Assembly: GCF_022410515.1 (NCBI RefSeq)
Contig: NZ_JACSDI010000003.1
Location: 248,001 to 312,000, forward strand
DNA from: Shewanella cutis
Lineage (GTDB): Bacteria > Pseudomonadota > Gammaproteobacteria > Enterobacterales > Shewanellaceae
Length of the DNA stretch: 64,000 nt
Direction: 5' to 3'
Below are positions 43,896 through 54,500 of the stretch, in pieces. How positions within the stretch are numbered: the first letter of the stretch is position 1; every line of letters begins with the position of its first letter. Both the position numbers and the translations under genes were made by a program. The notes under the pieces were generated by a model. The model was not told the DNA's origin. It worked only from the letters and a program-made list of their open reading frames with translations, and ran no database searches.

Positions 43896-45706
43896 TGACT
43901 AGGGTGGAGGATGCGCAGCTCGGCCATGGGACATCTGCCGTCGAGCAAGCACCAGATGCCAATATCTGTCGGCATTTAAAGCAGGCCGCCCATCACATTC
44001 CCCATCATCTCGCGGTTGCGGTGCAGCTGGGCAAGGGTAAATCCCTTGCCAATCTGACTTACCAAGAACTCGACTTTATCAGCCTCGATAAACAAAGCGA
44101 TGCCATCGCCTTCGCACTCAATGCCCATGGGCTGACGCGGGGGATGAAGGCGGTGCTGATGGTCACCCCGAGTCTGGATTTTTTTGCGTTAACTTTCGGC
44201 TTGTTCAAGGCGGGGATTATTCCCGTACTGGTTGACCCCGGCATGGGGATTAAAAACCTTAAGCAATGTTTTATTGAAGCTGCGCCCGATGCCTTTATCG
44301 GTATCCCTAAAGCCCATATCGCCAGACGCTTATTAGGCTGGGGCAAGGGCAGCGTTAAGCATCTTATCAATGTGGATGGCAATCCCAGCGGACTTGCTGG
44401 CGCCTTATCGCGCGTACTCACGGGCGCGCCAAGTTTAGCGTCGATACTCTTATCAACAGCTAAGTCATCTGCGGCTAAGTTGCCGGAACAGGTTGAATAC
44501 CCGATGGCGCTGCTAGAGCATGACGAGATGGCGGCGATTCTCTTTACCAGTGGCAGCACGGGGACGCCAAAGGGCGTTGTTTATAGCCATGGCATGTTTG
44601 AGGCGCAAATTCAGGCGCTAAAACAGGATTATGGCATTGCACATGGCGAGCGTGATTTAGCGACATTTCCGCTATTCTCCCTCTTTGGTCCGGCGCTCGG
44701 TATGGCATCGATTGTGCCAGAGATGGATGCCAGCAAACCGATTACGGCCAATCCTGAGTTTTTATTTGCCGCCATTGAGAAATACCAATGCAGCAATATC
44801 TTTGTCAATCCAGCCTTGCTTGAGCGTTTAGGCCGCGCCGGTGAGCAAACCGAGTCGAAGCACCAACATAAACTCAGCAGTGTGAAACGCGTGATTTCCG
44901 CTGGCGCACCCGCCACTATTGCCTCGATTGCCCGTTTTAGCAAAATGCTCAGTGACGGCGTGCCTGTACTCAATTCCTATGGCGCTACCGAATCCTTACC
45001 CATCAGCATGATCGCCAGCGATGAGTTATTTACGACTACTCAGGTTACCGATAATGGTGGTGGCATTTGTGTTGGTCGCGCCATCGATGGTGTCAGCATC
45101 GAGATTATCGCCATCACTGAGGATAACATCCCTGAGTGGGATAATGGCCTGCGTCTTAACGCGGGGGAAATTGGCGAAATAGTGGTAACAGGCCCTATGG
45201 TGAGCCAATCCTACTATCGCCGCGAAACGGCAACGACGGCGGCTAAAATCTGGGACCGCGAGCGGCAAACCTTTAGGCACAGAATGGGCGACCTTGGCTA
45301 TTTAGATGACAGCGGCCGCTTGTGGATGTGTGGCCGTAAAGCCCATAGCGTCGATGCCACCCAAGGTGGGCAGTTTGCTAAACGTTATTACTCTATTCCC
45401 TGTGAGCGGATTTTTAATACCCATCCAAATGTGAAGCGTTCGGCGTTAGTGGGGATCAAAGTGAAGGGGCAAGGCGGCGCGAGTGAGATTGAACCCCTCA
45501 TCTGCATCGAGCTTGACCAATCTTTGGTATGCAATAAGAGCGCGCAGCTGTATCAAGAGCTAATGGCGATTGCCGAGCAGTATAGCCACACTCAGGGGAT
45601 TAGACGTTTTCTCATTCATCCCGATTTCCCTGTGGATGTGCGGCACAATGCCAAAATATTTAGAGAAAAATTAGCCGTTTGGGCACAATCGCAAACCAAA
45701 GGCTGA
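43895..45706 (+). CDS. oleC: AMP-dependent beta-lactone synthetase OleC
   Basis: 603 residues of the acyl-adenylate synthetase superfamily. The nucleotide-binding signature [17 protein letters not shown] is intact, followed by [12 protein letters not shown] and [22 protein letters not shown] for the adenylate-forming and hinge regions. A C-terminal Lys lies in the [10 protein letters not shown] segment. OleC uses ATP to close the beta-hydroxy acid to a beta-lactone. Length is close to other OleC proteins. It overlaps oleB by one base. Confidence 0.96.
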   Translation: MTRVEDAQLGHGTSAVEQAPDANICRHLKQAAHHIPHHLAVAVQLGKGKSLANLTYQELDFISLDKQSDAIAFALNAHGLTRGMKAVLMVTPSLDFFALTFGLFKAGIIPVLVDPGMGIKNLKQCFIEAAPDAFIGIPKAHIARRLLGWGKGSVKHLINVDGNPSGLAGALSRVLTGAPSLASILLSTAKSSAAKLPEQVEYPMALLEHDEMAAILFTSGSTGTPKGVVYSHGMFEAQIQALKQDYGIAHGERDLATFPLFSLFGPALGMASIVPEMDASKPITANPEFLFAAIEKYQCSNIFVNPALLERLGRAGEQTESKHQHKLSSVKRVISAGAPATIASIARFSKMLSDGVPVLNSYGATESLPISMIASDELFTTTQVTDNGGGICVGRAIDGVSIEIIAITEDNIPEWDNGLRLNAGEIGEIVVTGPMVSQSYYRRETATTAAKIWDRERQTFRHRMGDLGYLDDSGRLWMCGRKAHSVDATQGGQFAKRYYSIPCERIFNTHPNVKRSALVGIKVKGQGGASEIEPLICIELDQSLVCNKSAQLYQELMAIAEQYSHTQGIRRFLIHPDFPVDVRHNAKIFREKLAVWAQSQTKG

Positions 45707-45846
45707 TGTTCATTTAAGGGACTTTTAACCTTACTCGTCTAGATTTTCTGTTGCTTTTTAGTGGCATGGGGATGAAATATTATTCCATTGCATATAAGCG
45801 CTGAACTTAATACTGTAAACGACACTGTGTGTCTCGGAATAGCAAG

Positions 45847-47010
45847 ATGACCGATAATTGTTCCATTTCTCTCGCCCCTACGGACTTAGAATGTACGCCG
45901 TCGCAACCAACAGGCCTAAACCAAGTGGGCGGTGACCAAGCATGTAGCAAGCTAAGTCTCGATATGCGTGAGCAAGTCGCGCTTTATGCCTTGGCGGCTA
46001 ATGTCAGTCATGCCTTTGTGACTGGCGCGGGCGGATTTTTGGGTAAGGCCATTTGCCTACGCTTACTTGCTGCTGGGATTAAGGTGACAGGGTTTGCCCG
46101 TGGCCATTATCCTGAGCTTGAAGCCCTTGGTGTGACTATGGTACAGGGGGATTTAGCCAATCCTGAGCAAGTCAAACAGGCGATGCAGGGCTGCGATATC
46201 GTGTTCCATGTGGCCTCAAAAGCGGGTGTATGGGGCGACAGGGACAGCTATTTTTGCCCTAATGTGAAGGGCGCCGCTAATGTGATTGCTGCTTGTAAAG
46301 CGCTTAAAATCAGTAAATTAGTTTATACCAGCACTCCTAGCGTGACCTTTGCCGGCGAAGATGAATCGGGGATTGATGAGTCAACACCTTACGCCAGCCG
46401 CTTTTTAAATTATTACGCACATTCCAAGGCGATTGCCGAGAAGATGATGCTCGATGCCAATCAGCTTACGACAGCGGACAAGGCATTTTTCCTTAAAACT
46501 GTTGCCCTGCGGCCGCATTTGATTTGGGGTCCTGGCGATCCCCACCTTGTGCCGCGGGTGCTGGAACGTGGCCGTTTAGGAAAGTTAAAACTGGTTGGCC
46601 GTGAAGATAAATTGGTCGATACCATTTATATCGATAACGCCGCTTATGCCCATATTCTGGCGGCCGTTGAGCTTTGCCAAGTCTCGCCTAAGTGCCAAGG
46701 GAAAGCCTATTTTGTCAGTAACGATGAGCCTGTAACTATGGCCAAGATGCTGAACCTCATTCTAGCCTGTGATGGGTTACCACCCGTTACAAAAAGGGTT
46801 CCACAGACATTGGCTTACCTTGTGGGTGCCGTGCTAGAAGTCGTGTATCGCCTGCTGAATAAGCAAGAAGAGCCGATAATGACCCGCTTTGTGGCAAAAC
46901 AACTTTCCTGCAGTCATTACTTTGATATCAGTGCGGCAAAGCAAGATTTTGGCTATAGCGCCTTAGTGTCGATAGAAGAGGGTATGAGGCGCCTCAAGGC
47001 ATCGCTCTAG
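45847..47010 (+). CDS. oleD: NADPH-dependent beta-keto acid reductase OleD
   Basis: About 387 residues from the ATG at 45847; a GTG six codons earlier (45829) is the alternative. The extended short-chain dehydrogenase fold is shown by AFVTGAGGFLGKAICLRLL (GxxGxxG) and by YYAHSKAIAEKMM (Tyr-x-x-x-Lys). The family-specific HLIWGPGDPHLVPRVLERG and IDNAAYAHILAA blocks follow. OleD reduces the beta-keto acid from OleA to the beta-hydroxy acid used by OleC. The gene is 140 bp after oleC on the same strand. Confidence 0.95.
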   Translation: MTDNCSISLAPTDLECTPSQPTGLNQVGGDQACSKLSLDMREQVALYALAANVSHAFVTGAGGFLGKAICLRLLAAGIKVTGFARGHYPELEALGVTMVQGDLANPEQVKQAMQGCDIVFHVASKAGVWGDRDSYFCPNVKGAANVIAACKALKISKLVYTSTPSVTFAGEDESGIDESTPYASRFLNYYAHSKAIAEKMMLDANQLTTADKAFFLKTVALRPHLIWGPGDPHLVPRVLERGRLGKLKLVGREDKLVDTIYIDNAAYAHILAAVELCQVSPKCQGKAYFVSNDEPVTMAKMLNLILACDGLPPVTKRVPQTLAYLVGAVLEVVYRLLNKQEEPIMTRFVAKQLSCSHYFDISAAKQDFGYSALVSIEEGMRRLKASL

Positions 47011-47082
47011 TGCGGTATTTAGCACAGGACAAACTTGGTGATATCTTATGCCGTTACGGTAAGCTAATGGATTAAAACGTTA

Positions 47083-47322
47083 ATGGCGTGCGACGATTGT
47101 AATACTTCGATTTTTCAGCAAAAGATTGGCCGCTGCAAACGCTGCATGTGGCAGTTGACGTTGCTGTCGCTTATCGGTTGGCCGTTGTGGTGGTATCTCT
47201 ACAGTGACGCTCCACGTGAGGTCAACTCCATCGCCTTACTGTTTTTCTGCTCAGCCTTTAGTGGTTTGTTGTTACTGCATCTTGTGGTACTAGTCGCGCG
47301 TCGTCTGCTCGGGCGCGAATAG
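47083..47322 (+). CDS. DUF3624-type small membrane protein
   Basis: 79 residues. An N-terminal zinc-finger-like CDDCNTSIFQQKIGRCKRC (two CxxC pairs) precedes two hydrophobic segments. I associate this layout with DUF3624 of Vibrio and Shewanella, a family of unknown function. It follows oleD by 72 bp on the same strand; whether it is in that operon is unclear. Confidence 0.72.
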   Translation: MACDDCNTSIFQQKIGRCKRCMWQLTLLSLIGWPLWWYLYSDAPREVNSIALLFFCSAFSGLLLLHLVVLVARRLLGRE

Positions 47323-47763
47323 TTTTGCACTTTTTATCGAATCATTTTTTACCCCTTGCAGTGGATAGTTATACTCGCCAGTTACGCTATTTCATGCGGC
47401 CATTCTTGCCCGCGGATTTTTCATTTTCGCTTAATACTCAAGTGTTAAACAGTGCGCTCAAACAGCTCGCTTTTCACACCGTTAGTGCAAACGCTATCGA
47501 TTTGTGCTGGCTAAGGCGTAAGTAGTGATGATCCCGTGAGCGTTAGGACTAGGCTTAAATCTGATAAGAGTACGATAAATGCTTCGAAGATAGGATCTAG
47601 TGCAACTAGTTGTTTTGGCTGTTTAGTATGGATTTAAACAAATTTTAATCTGCTATTTTAAACTTTTTACCCTGTTTCACTGTTTTTGGTGCCGCTAAGT
47701 ATTAAGATCGAGCATGGCGATGTGGCCGAGAAAACTCGGTATTTTTAGGTTTTAGGGAGTGTT
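47323..47763. other. intergenic region upstream of the TerC gene
   Basis: About 440 bp. A 66-codon frame starts with TTG at 47325 and is not supported. A small CCGAG-aaaa-CTCGG hairpin followed by T-rich sequence (47726-47746) lies 18 bp before the TerC start and might act on translation or termination. No yybP-ykoY-type riboswitch was recognised. Confidence 0.4.
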
Positions 47764-48741
47764 ATGGAGTTTTTTACCACGCTATTTGTGGGTTACCCGA
47801 TATGGGTTTGGTTAATGTTTTTTGGCTTTGTGTTGGCGTTGTTAGCCTTTGATTTAGGCGTGCTACACAAAGAGCAGCATGAAATCACTGTCGCAGAGAG
47901 CCTCAAGTTATCGGCCTTTTATATTTGTATGGGGCTATTATTTGGTGCTTGGTTATGGTGGTACAAGGGTTCGACCGCGGGGATGGAATATCTCACGGGT
48001 TACCTTATCGAAAAATCGCTGTCGATGGATAACGTCTTTGTTATTGCATTGATTTTCAGTAGTTTAGGTATTCCCCGTCTGTATCAACACCGAGTGTTAT
48101 TCTGGGGGATCATGGGCGTTATTGTGCTACGTGCGATTATGATTGGCTTAGGCGCGGCGCTGGTGGCGCAATACCAAGGTGTGTTGGTGTTGTTTGGCCT
48201 GTTCTTGATTTTCACCGGTATTAAGATGCTCTTTTCCGATGATGAGCATGGTGATATCCAAGATAATAAGTTTTACAAATGGTTACGCTCTAAAATGCGT
48301 TTTACCCCAAGCCTTCATCAAGAGAAGTTTTGGGTAAGGGGAGAGGAGCATCAACTCAGCAAAGGCTGGTGGGCAACGCCCTTGTTCTTGGCGTTGATCT
48401 TAGTGGAAACCGCGGATCTGGTGTTTGCGGTTGACAGTATCCCGGCGATTTTTGCGATTACCCAAGATCCCTTCATCGTCTATACCTCTAATATCTTTGC
48501 TATTTTAGGTTTGAGGGCATTGTATTTTGCCCTCGCGGCCATGGTGCATCGTTTCGAGTACCTCAAGTATGCGTTGTCGGTCGTGTTAGTGTTTATCGGC
48601 GTAAAAGTGGGGTTGGTGTACTTCAATCATGAAGGTATTGTGGACTTTAAGATCCCAACTGCGTTATCCCTAGGCGTCACCTTTGGTCTACTGCTTGCGG
48701 GTGTTTTATTCTCATTGTGGAAGACGCGCGAGCAGAAGTAA
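47764..48741 (+). CDS. TerC/Alx-family integral membrane protein
   Basis: 325 residues with nine or so hydrophobic segments. The TerC signatures are clear: LAFDLGVLHKEQHEITVAESL, EYLTGYLIEKSLSMDNVFVIALIF, LILVETADLVFAVDSIPAIFAITQDPFIVYTSNIFAILGLRALYF. The acidic residues in helices (EKSLSMDNVF, VETADLVFAVDS) match the metal sites of this family. Members include the E. coli manganese exporter Alx. Length and order match Alx-type proteins; metal export is the likely role. A terminator follows. Confidence 0.93.
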   Translation: MEFFTTLFVGYPIWVWLMFFGFVLALLAFDLGVLHKEQHEITVAESLKLSAFYICMGLLFGAWLWWYKGSTAGMEYLTGYLIEKSLSMDNVFVIALIFSSLGIPRLYQHRVLFWGIMGVIVLRAIMIGLGAALVAQYQGVLVLFGLFLIFTGIKMLFSDDEHGDIQDNKFYKWLRSKMRFTPSLHQEKFWVRGEEHQLSKGWWATPLFLALILVETADLVFAVDSIPAIFAITQDPFIVYTSNIFAILGLRALYFALAAMVHRFEYLKYALSVVLVFIGVKVGLVYFNHEGIVDFKIPTALSLGVTFGLLLAGVLFSLWKTREQK

Positions 48742-48767
48742 CGACGGTCATATATTGATAAATTAAG

Positions 48768-48798
48768 GCCATTGAGCAGATGCTCAATGGCTTTTTTT
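48768..48798 (+). terminator. rho-independent terminator of the TerC gene
   Basis: GCCATTGAGC, short loop, GCTCAATGGC followed by seven T. It begins 26 bp after the stop. Confidence 0.92.
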
Positions 48799-48903
48799 AT
48801 GAAAATAAAGAGCGCTAATTGCAACGTCAAAAATTAGTCTATGCTTAATTTGCATCATAAAGATGCAAAACTGAATATGACGAATACTTTCAAGGATGAA
48901 ACT

Positions 48904-50433
48904 ATGAAATTGCCAATCGCGAGCTTATTTTTATGTGCGTTTTTGGGATTTACTGCTCAAGCTGCACAACCCCAAGTTAGTCAACACAAATCTCCCGCTA
49001 GCACTACCTGTACAGGAACCTATCCTAGCTATTTTCAAGACCCAGCCTTTAGCAAAACGGGTATGTGGGATAATCAAGTCATCATTAATCAAGCCTATCC
49101 CGGATGGCAGGGACCTATTTTTCGGTTAAGTGATGCTTACTCGAGTGCTAAAGCTGATACACAAATGCCATGGCTTAAGTTCAATCCATTTGATAAAAAT
49201 CTCTCTGAAAAAGATAAGAATACCCAAGCGTGGAATTATCTCTGGGCGGTGATGGCGTATATCCAAGAAGGGAATATCGACAGCGGTGATGTTAATACCG
49301 ACTGGGACCTATGCAACAATAAAGTACGTTCTTGGTATCACATTCCATATCAGACCTATGACCCGATGAGTGGTCGAGAGTTTATTCATGGATTGACCCG
49401 TGAAGCTCCAGTAACGATGACAATCAAAGGGCAAGGGGAGATTAAAACCACCATGTGGGCGGTGGGATTTTATAATCCACAAGCGGCCAACAGCATCTCA
49501 AAGGTATGGACAGGTGCGGACTCTCCTGTGATGCCTCAAAGTAATTTTGCCTTTAACGAAGGCAGTGTGATTGGCAAATTGCTATTTACCACCGCAACAC
49601 CTAATAATTACCCCTTCTTAGAAAATGTGCCGGTATGGCGCGCCAATATCAGTGCAAGTGAGTATTGTGAGTGTAAAAATGCCGATGGCAGCGCCTGTAG
49701 TTTTCAACAAGAAACCGAGCAATGCCCGCGTTCTGTCGCCGATGTTTACCTATTACAGTTTGATATAGCAGTGCGTGACAGCCGTTCACCCGTTGGTTGG
49801 GCTTATGGTACCTTTGTGGCCGATGGACAGTTTAAAGCTAAGGAAATAAATCCTTGGAACCGTATTTCACCGCTTGGGCTTATGTGGGGTAATGATACGC
49901 CGCCCGTCACTGTGGGTGCGGCAGCATTTCCACAAAACCCTGTATCAGGCCTTAAAGATAGCGCGGTATTTCAAGAGGTTGTTACACGTTTAAATGAAAA
50001 AACCAATGCGGGACATTTAGGCTGTAATGGACGCTTAAATGGTCCAGCTGATAATGCCTTGAGTAGCTGCTTATCTTGCCATCAAACGGCTTCAGTGCCC
50101 GATAGCACCAACAACACCCCCGCAATTATGTACCAGTTTGCGTCGTATCAAGAGCCTGGTAGTGGCCAATGTTTGACAACGCCCAGCAAACTCGATCTTG
50201 CGATTGACCAAGTGTATTTTAAGTCCTTCCAGTGTGCTGAATCCTTCACGGGTCCTCAAAATATCGTGCCCTTACCTAAATATCCTCAAGGGCAACAACA
50301 GTGGATCTCGACTGATTTCTCGCTGCAACTCAGTATTAGCCTTACCCAATGGCAAGAGTGGCAACAGGATCAGCAAAATCTGCAGAAGAATATTAATGTG
50401 CGTGTTTTCGATGGCACGCTGCCATCCCGTTAA
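48904..50433 (+). CDS. secreted mono-heme protein of unknown function
   Basis: About 509 residues from the ATG at 48904, after AAGGA; in-frame ATGs at 48841 and 48877 are less well placed. A Sec signal peptide (MKLPIASLFLCAFLGFTAQAA) targets the periplasm. A single CxxCH heme motif, C389-L-S-C-H393, lies late in a long chain that is otherwise non-heme and rich in Trp, Tyr and Asn. About eight further cysteines (for example CTGTYPSYF, YCECKNADGSACSF, CPRSV) suggest disulfides. It is not a typical small cytochrome c; the long body may be a catalytic or binding domain with an attached heme. It follows TerC by 160 bp and ends before a terminator. Confidence 0.75.
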   Translation: MKLPIASLFLCAFLGFTAQAAQPQVSQHKSPASTTCTGTYPSYFQDPAFSKTGMWDNQVIINQAYPGWQGPIFRLSDAYSSAKADTQMPWLKFNPFDKNLSEKDKNTQAWNYLWAVMAYIQEGNIDSGDVNTDWDLCNNKVRSWYHIPYQTYDPMSGREFIHGLTREAPVTMTIKGQGEIKTTMWAVGFYNPQAANSISKVWTGADSPVMPQSNFAFNEGSVIGKLLFTTATPNNYPFLENVPVWRANISASEYCECKNADGSACSFQQETEQCPRSVADVYLLQFDIAVRDSRSPVGWAYGTFVADGQFKAKEINPWNRISPLGLMWGNDTPPVTVGAAAFPQNPVSGLKDSAVFQEVVTRLNEKTNAGHLGCNGRLNGPADNALSSCLSCHQTASVPDSTNNTPAIMYQFASYQEPGSGQCLTTPSKLDLAIDQVYFKSFQCAESFTGPQNIVPLPKYPQGQQQWISTDFSLQLSISLTQWQEWQQDQQNLQKNINVRVFDGTLPSR

Positions 50434-50519
50434 CACGTGATTTATGTAAGGAGTTGTATTTTATGCTCGCCATAGCGATAAAGTTAACACGTTAACAATT
50501 ATTTGTATTTTCAATGTAG

Positions 50520-50545
50520 AAGGGCTCATGTTGAGCCCTTTTTTC
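50520..50545 (+). terminator. rho-independent terminator after the mono-heme gene
   Basis: AAGGGCTCA (50520-50528), loop TGT, TGAGCCCTT (50532-50540), then TTTT. Confidence 0.88.
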
Positions 50546-50683
50546 TTGTGTGTAATTTAGGATTCCTATTCGCATTTTTTGGGCGTCTATTCGGTAAGTG
50601 TATGAATATATTAGTAACTACTGTACTGGTTAAATATTTATGATAACGTGGTGCTATTTTGAACACAAAAGCAAGAGGGAAGC

Positions 50684-51562
50684 ATGCTAACAATTACTGA
50701 TTTAACCAAAACCTACGATAACGGCGTTAGGGCGCTTGATGGGGTTAACTTAACGATTTCTAAGGGAATGTTTGGGCTGCTTGGCCCTAATGGGGCGGGT
50801 AAATCCTCTCTCATGCGTACTATTGCTGCACTGCAAAGTGCTGATAGTGGCAGCATCGTTTTCGACGGGATTGATGTGTTAGCTGATCCGCACTCGTTAC
50901 GCAAAACTTTAGGTTATTTACCGCAGGACTTTAATGTTTACCCGCGGATCAGTGCCTACGACTTGTTAGATCATCTTGCGGTGCTAAAAGGCATTAATCA
51001 GAGCAAACAACGCAAAGAAATCGTGGAAGGTTTACTGGCGCACACTAACTTGTATCAACATAAGAATAAGGCGGTAAGTGGCTTTTCTGGGGGGATGCGG
51101 CAACGTTTTGGGATTGCTCAGGCGTTACTTGGCGATCCTAAATTATTGATTGTTGATGAGCCAACCGCAGGGCTCGATCCTGAAGAGCGCAATCGCTTCC
51201 ATAACCTGTTGGTGAGTCTAGGTGAGGAAAAAGTGGTGATCCTCTCGACTCATATTGTGGAAGATGTGTCTGAGCTGTGCGCCAATATGGCGGTGTTAGC
51301 TTCAGGAAAAATTTTATTACAGGGTAATCCACAACAATTAGTAAGCGAGTTAACCGAAAAAATTTGGACTAAAACGGTCGATCAGGCTGAAGCTCAACGA
51401 CTCGAAAATACCTTACCTGTGATTTCTAAACGATTACTCGCAGGGCGAACCGTTCTGAATGTGATGGCCGAGACGTGCCCTGAAGGTTTTACTCCCGCCG
51501 CAGCTGGGCTTGAGGATTTGTATTTCTCAACCTTGCACAGCCATCGCCATCAGGCAGCTTAA
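50684..51562 (+). CDS. ABC transporter ATP-binding protein
   Basis: 292 residues. Walker A is GPNGAGKSS, the signature is FSGGMRQR, Walker B is LLIVDEPTAGLDPEERN and the switch His is in LSTHIVEDVSEL. The C-terminal ~75 residues form a small extra domain. The ATPase is 12 bp before the permease/peptidase gene and must energise it. The pair belongs to the group of ABC-2 exporters with a fused M1 peptidase. Substrate is unknown. Confidence 0.93.
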   Translation: MLTITDLTKTYDNGVRALDGVNLTISKGMFGLLGPNGAGKSSLMRTIAALQSADSGSIVFDGIDVLADPHSLRKTLGYLPQDFNVYPRISAYDLLDHLAVLKGINQSKQRKEIVEGLLAHTNLYQHKNKAVSGFSGGMRQRFGIAQALLGDPKLLIVDEPTAGLDPEERNRFHNLLVSLGEEKVVILSTHIVEDVSELCANMAVLASGKILLQGNPQQLVSELTEKIWTKTVDQAEAQRLENTLPVISKRLLAGRTVLNVMAETCPEGFTPAAAGLEDLYFSTLHSHRHQAA

Positions 51563-51574
51563 GGAGCAAACCCT

Positions 51575-54500
51575 ATGCTGTTATCTATGTTGAGATTTGA
51601 GTGGCGTTATTATTTACGTCAGCCATCCTTTTACGTTGTTTCTTTTTTATTGTTTTTAATGAGTTTTTTATCCGTAGCCTCCAATAATATTCAAATTGGT
51701 AGCGGTGGCGAAGTGATGAAAAACAGTCCTTTTAGCATTAGCCAAACCTTGCTGATCATGGGGCTTATCTCTATGTTTGCGGTCGTGAATTTTGTCGGCA
51801 GCACTGCGATTCGTAACCATCAGCATTTGATGGAGGAGCTTGTCTACAGTAAACCTTTGTCTCCATTCGCCTATCAATTCGGCCGCTTTTTAGGCAGTTT
51901 TATGGTGGTGTTGGCCGTATTTGCCTTTGTGCCAATTGGTTTGATGTTGGGCTCATTTATGCCATGGGTCGACGCGAGTCGCTTTGGGCCCTTTGCCTTG
52001 AGTCACTATTTGATACCGTATTTGCAGTTGTCTGTCCCAAGTTTACTGCTGATTTCATGCCTATTTTATGCGATGGCAAGCCGTTTTCGCTCATTGATGG
52101 CCTTGTATTTAACCGCGGTGGCTATGTTGGTGCTGTACACGCTGACTGGCGAAATGGCGAGCCAGCCGCAATATCGCACCATTGCGGCCTTGCTCGATCC
52201 ATTTGCACTGCGCACCTTTGCCGAAGTGACCCGCTATTGGACGATCAGCGAAAAGAATCATCAGTTACTCGAATTGTCAGGGCTTGTGTTACAAAACCGC
52301 GCACTTTGGTTAGCGATTGCTGGCGTATTACTCGCGATGTCGGGGATTTTTAGTCAACCAACTCTGACGAAAAAGCGTGATAAAAAGTCTTCCAAAGTCG
52401 ACAAAATCCCTGATTTAGTCCCTCTCACTGCACTCGCGATGGCAACCCTGCCTAATGGTAGATTGCAATTTTGGACTCGGGTGAAGTTTGAGGTTCGCCA
52501 AGTGCTATTTACTGCGCCCTTTGTAGTATTGGGTGCACTAACCATTTTCAATTTAGTCGGCCCCATGTTTGATGACTTTGGGTGGTACGGTACCTCCAAC
52601 TGGCCTTTAACTCAGGATATGGTGGATAACATTGCCGGTGCCACTGGATTATTAATGGTGATCGTGCTGATTTATTACAGCGCCGAAATTGTATGGCGGG
52701 AGCGTAGCTCTGGCATGGGCGATATCGTAGATAGCGTACCAGTATCTAACTTAAGTTTTTGGGCGTCAAAATTAGTCGCCGTGCTGATTGTGATGACCTT
52801 ACTCTATTTGCTCGCGATGGGCACCACCATAGTGTTTCAGCTGATTAAAGGGCAAAGCAATTTAGAAATATCCCAATATCTGATCCGCCTTGGATTTTAT
52901 TACCTGCTGCCTTTGCTGATGACCTCAGTATTAGCGTTTTTCCTTCAGGTTCTTAGCCCTAATAAATACGCAGGGATGGGGCTGTTTGTCGCCTATTACC
53001 TGACTACCTTTGTGATGGCCAATTGGGGCTTTGGCCATAGTTTGTATAACTTTGGCCAATCACCCAGCGTCAGTTACTCAGATATGAACGGTTATGGTTG
53101 GGGCTTACTCAGCCATAGTTTGTATATGATTTATTGGGGCGCCTTTAGTGTCTTGTTGTTTGTCTTAGGCTATGGATTGTACCACCGTGGGCCACAGCAA
53201 AGTCTTAAAACCCGATTAGGATTATTAGGTTATCAACTTGGCCACAATGGCAAGGTGATTATAGCGGCGGCTCTGGTGATCTTTGTGGGCTCTGGGAGTT
53301 ATTTGTTTTATCAGACCAAGGTGGTTAATCACTACCTTACCCAAGATGAAACCACGGATTTACAAGCTGATTACGAAAAGACGTTCAAACAATATCAAGG
53401 CATGCCTATTTTAGTGACCACTCGGGTTAATGCTAATGTCGATATTTTCCCTGAGCAGCGAAAAATAGCCGCTAAGGTGATGTTTGAATGGCAAAACAAG
53501 TCGGATAAGCCAATTGAAAAGATGCTAGTGCAGTTCCCCGAGCATACTCAGGCTGAAACGGTAAAAATCAATATTCCGAATACGCACCTTGGCGAGTTTG
53601 ATCGCCGCTATCGCAACGCGTGGCTGACGTTTTCAACGCCAGTGCAGCCAGGACAGTTGGTGGTGGGTAATATTGAATTAGTGCGTGAGTCTGTCGGTAT
53701 GGCCGAGTCTGGTTTTGATTTATCCGTGGTAGAAAATGGCACTTTTATCAATAACCTTGAGCTCTTACCCTTATTTGGTTATCAAGACGGTTATGAGCTG
53801 ATGGACCGCCATGAACGCCAAAAACGTGGGCTGGCAGAAAAAGATCGCGCCAATAAGCTTGAGGATAGCCGTTTCTATCAGCAAAACTTTTTTGGGGTAG
53901 ATGGTGATTTCATTCAATTTGAAGCCACCATTTCAACCAGTGCGGATCAAATTGCGCTCGCGCCTGGCTATTTGCAAAAGCAGTGGCAGCAAGATGGTCG
54001 CCAATACTTCCATTATTTGATGGACAGCCCAATGGTGAACTTCTATGCCATTATCTCTGGCCGTTATCAGGTTGAAAAGGTTGAACATCATGGGGTTGCC
54101 GTTGAGGTGTACTACCATGTGGATCATCCTTGGAACGTTGCTCGAATGGTGGAGTCGGTTAAGGATTCAATCGATTATTACACGGCTGCATTTGGTCCGT
54201 ATCAGCATAAGCAAATGCGTATTATGGAGTTTCCTGGATACCGAAGTTTCGCACAAAGTTTCGCCAATACTGTGCCTTACTCCGAGCGTATTGGCTTTAT
54301 TACCGATTTACGCAATGAGGATAATATTGACCCTGTATATTATGTCACTGCCCATGAAGTCGCTCACCAGTGGTGGGGACACCAAGTGGGGGCGGCGGAT
54401 GTTCAGGGCAGTGCGGTGATCTCCGAAAGTCTGTCACAGTATTCGGCGCTGATGGTGTTAGAGCATAAGTATGGCGATAAAATGATCCGCAAGTTCTTGA

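Noticed and set aside
47325..47525. A 66-codon reading frame after the DUF3624 gene
   Set aside because: It starts with TTG, has no ribosome-binding site, and its composition (FLPADFSFSLNTQVLNSALKQ) fits no known family; it lies in an otherwise non-coding gap.
47640..47763. A manganese (yybP-ykoY) riboswitch before the TerC/Alx gene
   Set aside because: The conserved purine-rich core and paired arms of that riboswitch were not found; only a five-base-pair hairpin is present.
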